Origin: Liolophura sinensis
Lineage: Eukaryota; Mollusca; Polyplacophora; Chitonida; Chitonidae
DNA: 64,000 nt
Assembly (NCBI RefSeq): GCF_032854445.1
Contig: NC_088295.1
Coordinates: 30,305,385 to 30,369,384 of the forward strand
Reading direction: 5' to 3'
Part shown: in pieces, positions 55,801 to 61,800 of the stretch
Numbering within the stretch: the first letter of the stretch is position 1
How the letters are laid out: each line of letters starts with the position of its first letter
Program-made: the position numbers and the translations under genes
The notes under the pieces: model-generated
What the model was told of the DNA's origin: nothing
The model's database searches: none
The model's input: only the letters and a program-made list of their open reading frames with translations

Positions 55801-58800
55801 GCTCAGACTGGTGTGAGACGTGTACATGCAACTCCTACCCTCTAGCTGACAACTAGTAGCTCAGACTGGTGTGAGACATGTACATATAGCTCCTACCCTC
55901 TAGCTGACAACTAGTAGCTCAGGCTGGTGTGAGACATGTACATGTAGCTCCTACCCTTTAGCTGACAACTAGTAGCTAATGCTGGTGTGAGACATGTACA
56001 TGTAGCTCCTACCCTCTAGCTGACAACTAGTAGCTCAGACTGGTGTGAGACATGTACATGTAGCTCCTACCCTCTAGCTGACAACTAGTAGCTCAGACTG
56101 GTGTGAGACATGTAAAGGAAGCTCCTACCCTCTAGCTGACAACTAGTAGCTCAGACTGTTGTGAGACATGTACATATAGCTCCTACCCTCTAGCTGACAA
56201 CTAGTGGCTCAAATTGTTGTGAGACATGTACATGTAGCACCTACCCTCTAGCTGACAACTAGTAGCTCAGCCTGGTGTGAGACATGTACATGTAGCTCCT
56301 ACCCTCTAGCTGACAACTAGTAGCTCAGACTGGTGTGAGACATGTACATGTACATGTAGCTCCTACCCTCTAGCTGACAACTAGTAGCTCAGCCTGGTGT
56401 GAGACATGTACATGTAGCTCCTACTCTCTAGCTGACAACTAGTAGCTCAGACTGGTGTGAGACATGTACATGTACATGTAGCTCCTACCCTCTAGCTGAC
56501 AACTAGTAGCTCAGACTGGTGTGAGACATGTACATGTAGCTGCTACCGTTTAGCTGACAACTAGTAGCTCAGACTGGTGTGAGACATGTACATGTAGCTC
56601 CTACCCTCTAGCTGACAACTAGTAGCTCAGCCTGGTGTGAGACATGTACATGTAGCTCCTACCCCCTAGCTGACAACTAGTAGCTCAGACTGGTGTGAGA
56701 CATGTACATGGGTTTGGGTTAGCAATACTTCCAGGGGTCGATCTATCAAAAACATTTGAGATGTAAGTTAAAATGTAAAGCATTGCCACTGTGCTTGGAT
56801 TTTGGTAATTGAAGTTGAAAATTTGCCACGTGTCTTAAGACAACATGGGGAAGATGGTCAAATTTTTGATTTACAGGGCTCAAAAATACTTAGGGTCTAA
56901 AGTCATATTTTAGAATTTTACTGAAGTCAAAGCTGAATTTGTAGAATTGGCCCCTGAATGCTTGTTTATGTATTTAATGACAATTTACAAAGGTCAAAGC
57001 TTTCAACCATATAATAATGAAATGATAATAACAAACATAAATATTACATTTACATATCATTTTAGCATTACATAAATGATAAATAAGTGCGTGTAAACAA
57101 ATGTAGTAAGAATATTTTGCATTTTGACAGATCTTGCTACTGACCCATGTAATGGAACAAGCGGATGTGAATATGGCTGTGAACTGGTGAACCAGATACC
57201 ACAGTGTTACTGCAGCTCCACACAGATCCTCAGAGAGGATAAGGTCACATGTCGCAGTGAGTAATCTTATTAAGGTGGATTACATGTAGGTCAGACCAGT
57301 TTAAGTTGTTGTTCTATGGACTGAATTAATATTTCAGTGCCAGAGGAGGGTAAAGAAATGAAACTTAAAAATCTTCATAGTTGTAGGAAGTGTGGACTAT
57401 TCCAGTGAAACGCAAAATAAAACTGGTTTCACCCTAGAGCAAAATATTAAAAAGCCGGTGCCAAAGTTATGGTGTTTCATATAAATTTTGAAGTGTTAAA
57501 TGTAAAAGCTAGTAGCAAATAAATTTCTAATTTGGTTTGATTTTGGTATGGCTTCAGTGTGATGACATACATACATATATATGTGTTCTCTCTGGCACGT
57601 GGTTAAACAGATGCTTTCACGACAGCTGATCTGCCGATTTAGCATTGAGGAGCTTTTAATATTTCGTTAAAACTTTGTTTCCTACACTTTTGTTCATAAG
57701 ATCATATTCATTTAGTTATTAACAGTAGTCATTACCATGTTTTATCAGATGTGGCGTACAATATACCTGTGATTATCACACTGGAGGGGCTGGACTATAC
57801 CACTGATTTGGACAACAAAGGATCTGATTCCTACAAGCTCCTGAGGACACATCTTCAACAGGCAGTAATGTATTTTGCATTGATTCACAAATATGATAAA
57901 TATTTCATTTGATTGGTGTTTTGTGCCATACTCACAAATATTTCATTTATGCAATGGCAGCCAGCATTATAGTGGGGAAATAAGACAGAGCCTGGAGGAA
58001 AGCCAGGCTGGAGGTTGCTGGCAGACCTTCCCACGTATGGCAAATATGATATATAAAAACATTAAATAAAGGTTATTGTTGAAATTTCTCTCAGTGAAAT
58101 TATTTATCTATTTTATGGGTGTTTTATGCCTTACTCAGGAATATTTCACTTCTATGACAGGGGCCAGCAATATGGTGAGAGGAAACTAGGCAGAGCTTGG
58201 GGAAACCCCACGACCATCCTCAGATCGCTGCTTTATGGAATTAATGTACATGTTAAGGTGTATTTAATGATAAAAATGAATTTAATTTCATGAAAACTGC
58301 AAACTCAGGGAAATTCTCCATGCTGTCAAGGTGTTTTAAAGATACAGTGTACATGTTTTTGCATACTTTTGCAGTTAAAGGTCATTTATGCAGCAGTACC
58401 TGGCTTCACTGGAGTCATTGTTAGAAGTATCAGGTATGTTTCATGGCTTTATTTACAACCCTCTTGGATAATGGTTTTTAGAGCAATGCATGATTTTATC
58501 ATTTAGCTCGAATTTATCATGGATTGCAGAATAATTTTAAAGTTGACTTTCTATACTGAAAACACTTCAGAGCAATATACACAAAGCACAGTTGAGGGAA
58601 ATTCTCTTCTGCTCTGATTGCTGTCCAAACCAACATGGCTTAAATTATGTTTCTATATACATGTAGAGGACAATTTTACCATCGAACAAAACATGCTGAT
58701 TTTGACTTATGTCAATATGGCAACAAATTGACACCTGACTGCCGAAGGACATTGCTACTTCATGGCATGGTGGATGTAGGGGTACCAGCATATCATTTAT

Positions 58801-61800
58801 TATGGCAGTACATATTGATATTTGATGTTAGAAGACACGTTTGTGTTTTTTACAGTATATGACGTACATCTGTTTTATTGTGTATTATACCACAGCAACG
58901 GCTCCCTGATTGTCCAGCATGATGTCATCCTTAACATGCCTGTTAACCCCCAGAGGATGGAATCCGTCAGACAGGCCTTACATGAGGCTTCAGTGATGTC
59001 TGTAGTAATCAGGGTGGACACGACAAACACTACCATTGTGGGTGTACCTGTCATTCTAGGTGTCAATGGAACACAGTGTGAGTACATGTTTTGTGTTTTC
59101 ACCACAGTACACTGCATTATATTGGTGCATAACTGTATTTTCTTGCATAATGCTTGTATTCTTTTAACATGATTTTTGGAAACAATATTAGATTTTCTGG
59201 GTAATTAAAGCACAGATTCCTAAGGTGAAACTTTCTCAAACCTCCAACCTCAAAGTAATAGACTGCACTTAATTGCCAGTGCCAGTTCTTTAATTATGTC
59301 ATCTAAGATAAATTTGTATATAAAATAGCTTTATCTAATCTCATGTGTCAACTATGTTTGCATGTCATGTAGCCTGAGGAGTAAAGCATATCTGCCATAA
59401 TGTCTATGCCGATTTATAACTGTACATGTACATGCACCTCCAACTTTGCATTTCTTAATTCATATTAGAAAAACACTATGCTGGAAACACTATGTGGTCT
59501 CGAGCTGAGACGCTTTTCAGCCCGGCAATCTATGCTTAACCCAGACATACCAAAAAGTGTAATCCCAAATAACAATAACATTTCATGTTCTTCGTTTTGA
59601 GATTTTTGTTTTCTTACTTGATTGGTGTTCAATGTAGTTGAAACTGGAGTACCCATCCCCTGATACCTGTTAAATCAGCCAACTTTAAAGAGAGGATCGT
59701 GACAGAGAAATAGGTTTTGTGCCTTAATAGTAATTATGGCCAGAGGATTTACTTTGTTGTGCAGTTATTTTTTTTTTTATTTCTGTTTTGGTTCTCGTTC
59801 TTCACAGATGATACGAGTACCAATGTCACCTGTGACTGGCTACCTTGTGGTCCAGAAGACACATGCTTGTCAGAGAATTCCACAATATCATGTGTGTAAG
59901 TAGATAACCTCAATCACATTATGTTAAAGTTACATTGCTTATTATTTGTAAGTGATATGCCAATAGTTTGTAATAGCAATATATATCCCAAATTCTAACT
60001 AATATACACTGCTGTAAAATGAACCAGAGATATTACATTTATATACTGCTTCATATTCATTTGTTGCAAATTAATATTGTGGATATAAATTCTATCTATC
60101 ATTTATCATATTATTACACCCCCCCCCCCCCATCCCAACGAAGTTTGTTGGGGGGTATACTGGAATCAGCCTGTCTGTCTGTCTGTCTGTAGGCACAATT
60201 TTGTCCACACAACTTCTCTCAAGCTACTGTGCCAATTTCAGTGAAGCATTTTTTCATAATTGTGTCCATTTAGGACTTTGCATAACAGCGCTTTCCATGT
60301 ATTCAGATTTTGCCCATACATCTCCTCACAAACTGCTGTGCCGAAACTTACCATACATCTTTCCTATTATCTGAACTATCATCTGTGCTTGATTAAGATT
60401 ATTATTACCTAGGACTCTGTGTAACATATGATATCGAATCTAAACTACAGGTACCTGTAGTAATAATAATGAAGTGAAATCTTTAACACTTTAACATCTA
60501 AATTTTAACAGCAGGGAGGGAAAATTAGGCTTTATACAAAACACTTATGATAGGGCTTAGTGGGCATAAAACAAAGTGGGAATTCATTCTTCTTTAGTTG
60601 GTTCAGTCATCGGTATGCCGGTAAAGTGAAAGAAAAGTAGATACCAACACATGCTAACTTCCAATCAATGTCGCTTTGATACACATTATCCCATTGTCTG
60701 TGCCTCGATCTCCTGTGGACCAGTGGGTGAGTTTTTAATAAATTGTGTCTGTGTAAAAGAACACAATGGTAGTTTGACAGCTGCTTCATTGTTAACGGAT
60801 TCTAATGGTCTAAAGAGGACAATTAAAACCAAAAACAGTGCAAAACCTGCATTGCATTAAACTGCTCAAAAGGTGACAGATCACTTTGGCAGTTGCTCAT
60901 CAAAGTTTTGAAATGATGTGACGTCTTTTTGAAAACTCCTCGCGGAAGGTGCGAAAGTAATCTACTTACTTAGGATTAAAGCCACGCTTGATAATACCTG
61001 TTTGACGTGCTTGAATAATTTTGACCATATTATAACAAATGGGGGAAATTTAAACAGTTTTAAAAGTTTTCCAGAAATCACTTGTCTAAATAGGCGAAAA
61101 TTAATTGCCGCAAACATATTTTTGGAGTGCATTCTTATTCAATTGGATAAATATTTTCATAATAACTCCCGTTCTGGTACTTGTAGTCTCTTCTGATTGC
61201 TACATTTGTCCTTTCAAACTGGATATACCAGTAGTGCAATTAATTCACACCATCAATGGCCCAAGAAGCAATCTATATGTACATGAAGCCAAACTAAGCA
61301 ACATGACATACTGCCATTTCTTTTAAAGTTTTCTTAGTTTTCTTTCTTTTACATGTTTTATCTTTGGAATGTTTAAATGTGTGTGGTGGGGGGGGGTGAA
61401 AGGGTGGGGGGCATTGTTCGGACATCTGGATTCTAATTTTGACCGTCATTATTAATGGTGATAACTATGCTGATAACACAGATCCAAGAAATAAATAAGT
61501 AAATACATGGGTGTGCTTTGATTGTAAGGAAATCTGTGTTTTTGCATCTTGTAGGCTTTACATCTTACCACCAGTTACCATGGAATCTGTTTCAATGACT
61601 CAGCCATTTAATGATACAACACCTACTCCAACCAAAGTAACTGCTACAACCACAACACCAGGTAGGCCTACAAGCATGATACCTGTTACAGCCACAACAC
61701 CTAATATAATCACAGTAATTGCTACAACCACAACACCTGGTACAAGCATGATGCCTGATACAACCACAACACCTAATAGAACCACAGTAACTGCTACAAG

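Larger units (their letters stand above)
59078..61554 (+). other. introns 29 and 30 outside exon 30
   Basis: Apart from the poly-C/GTCT cluster and a G-rich tract near 61384-61411, no feature is seen. Confidence 0.6.
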
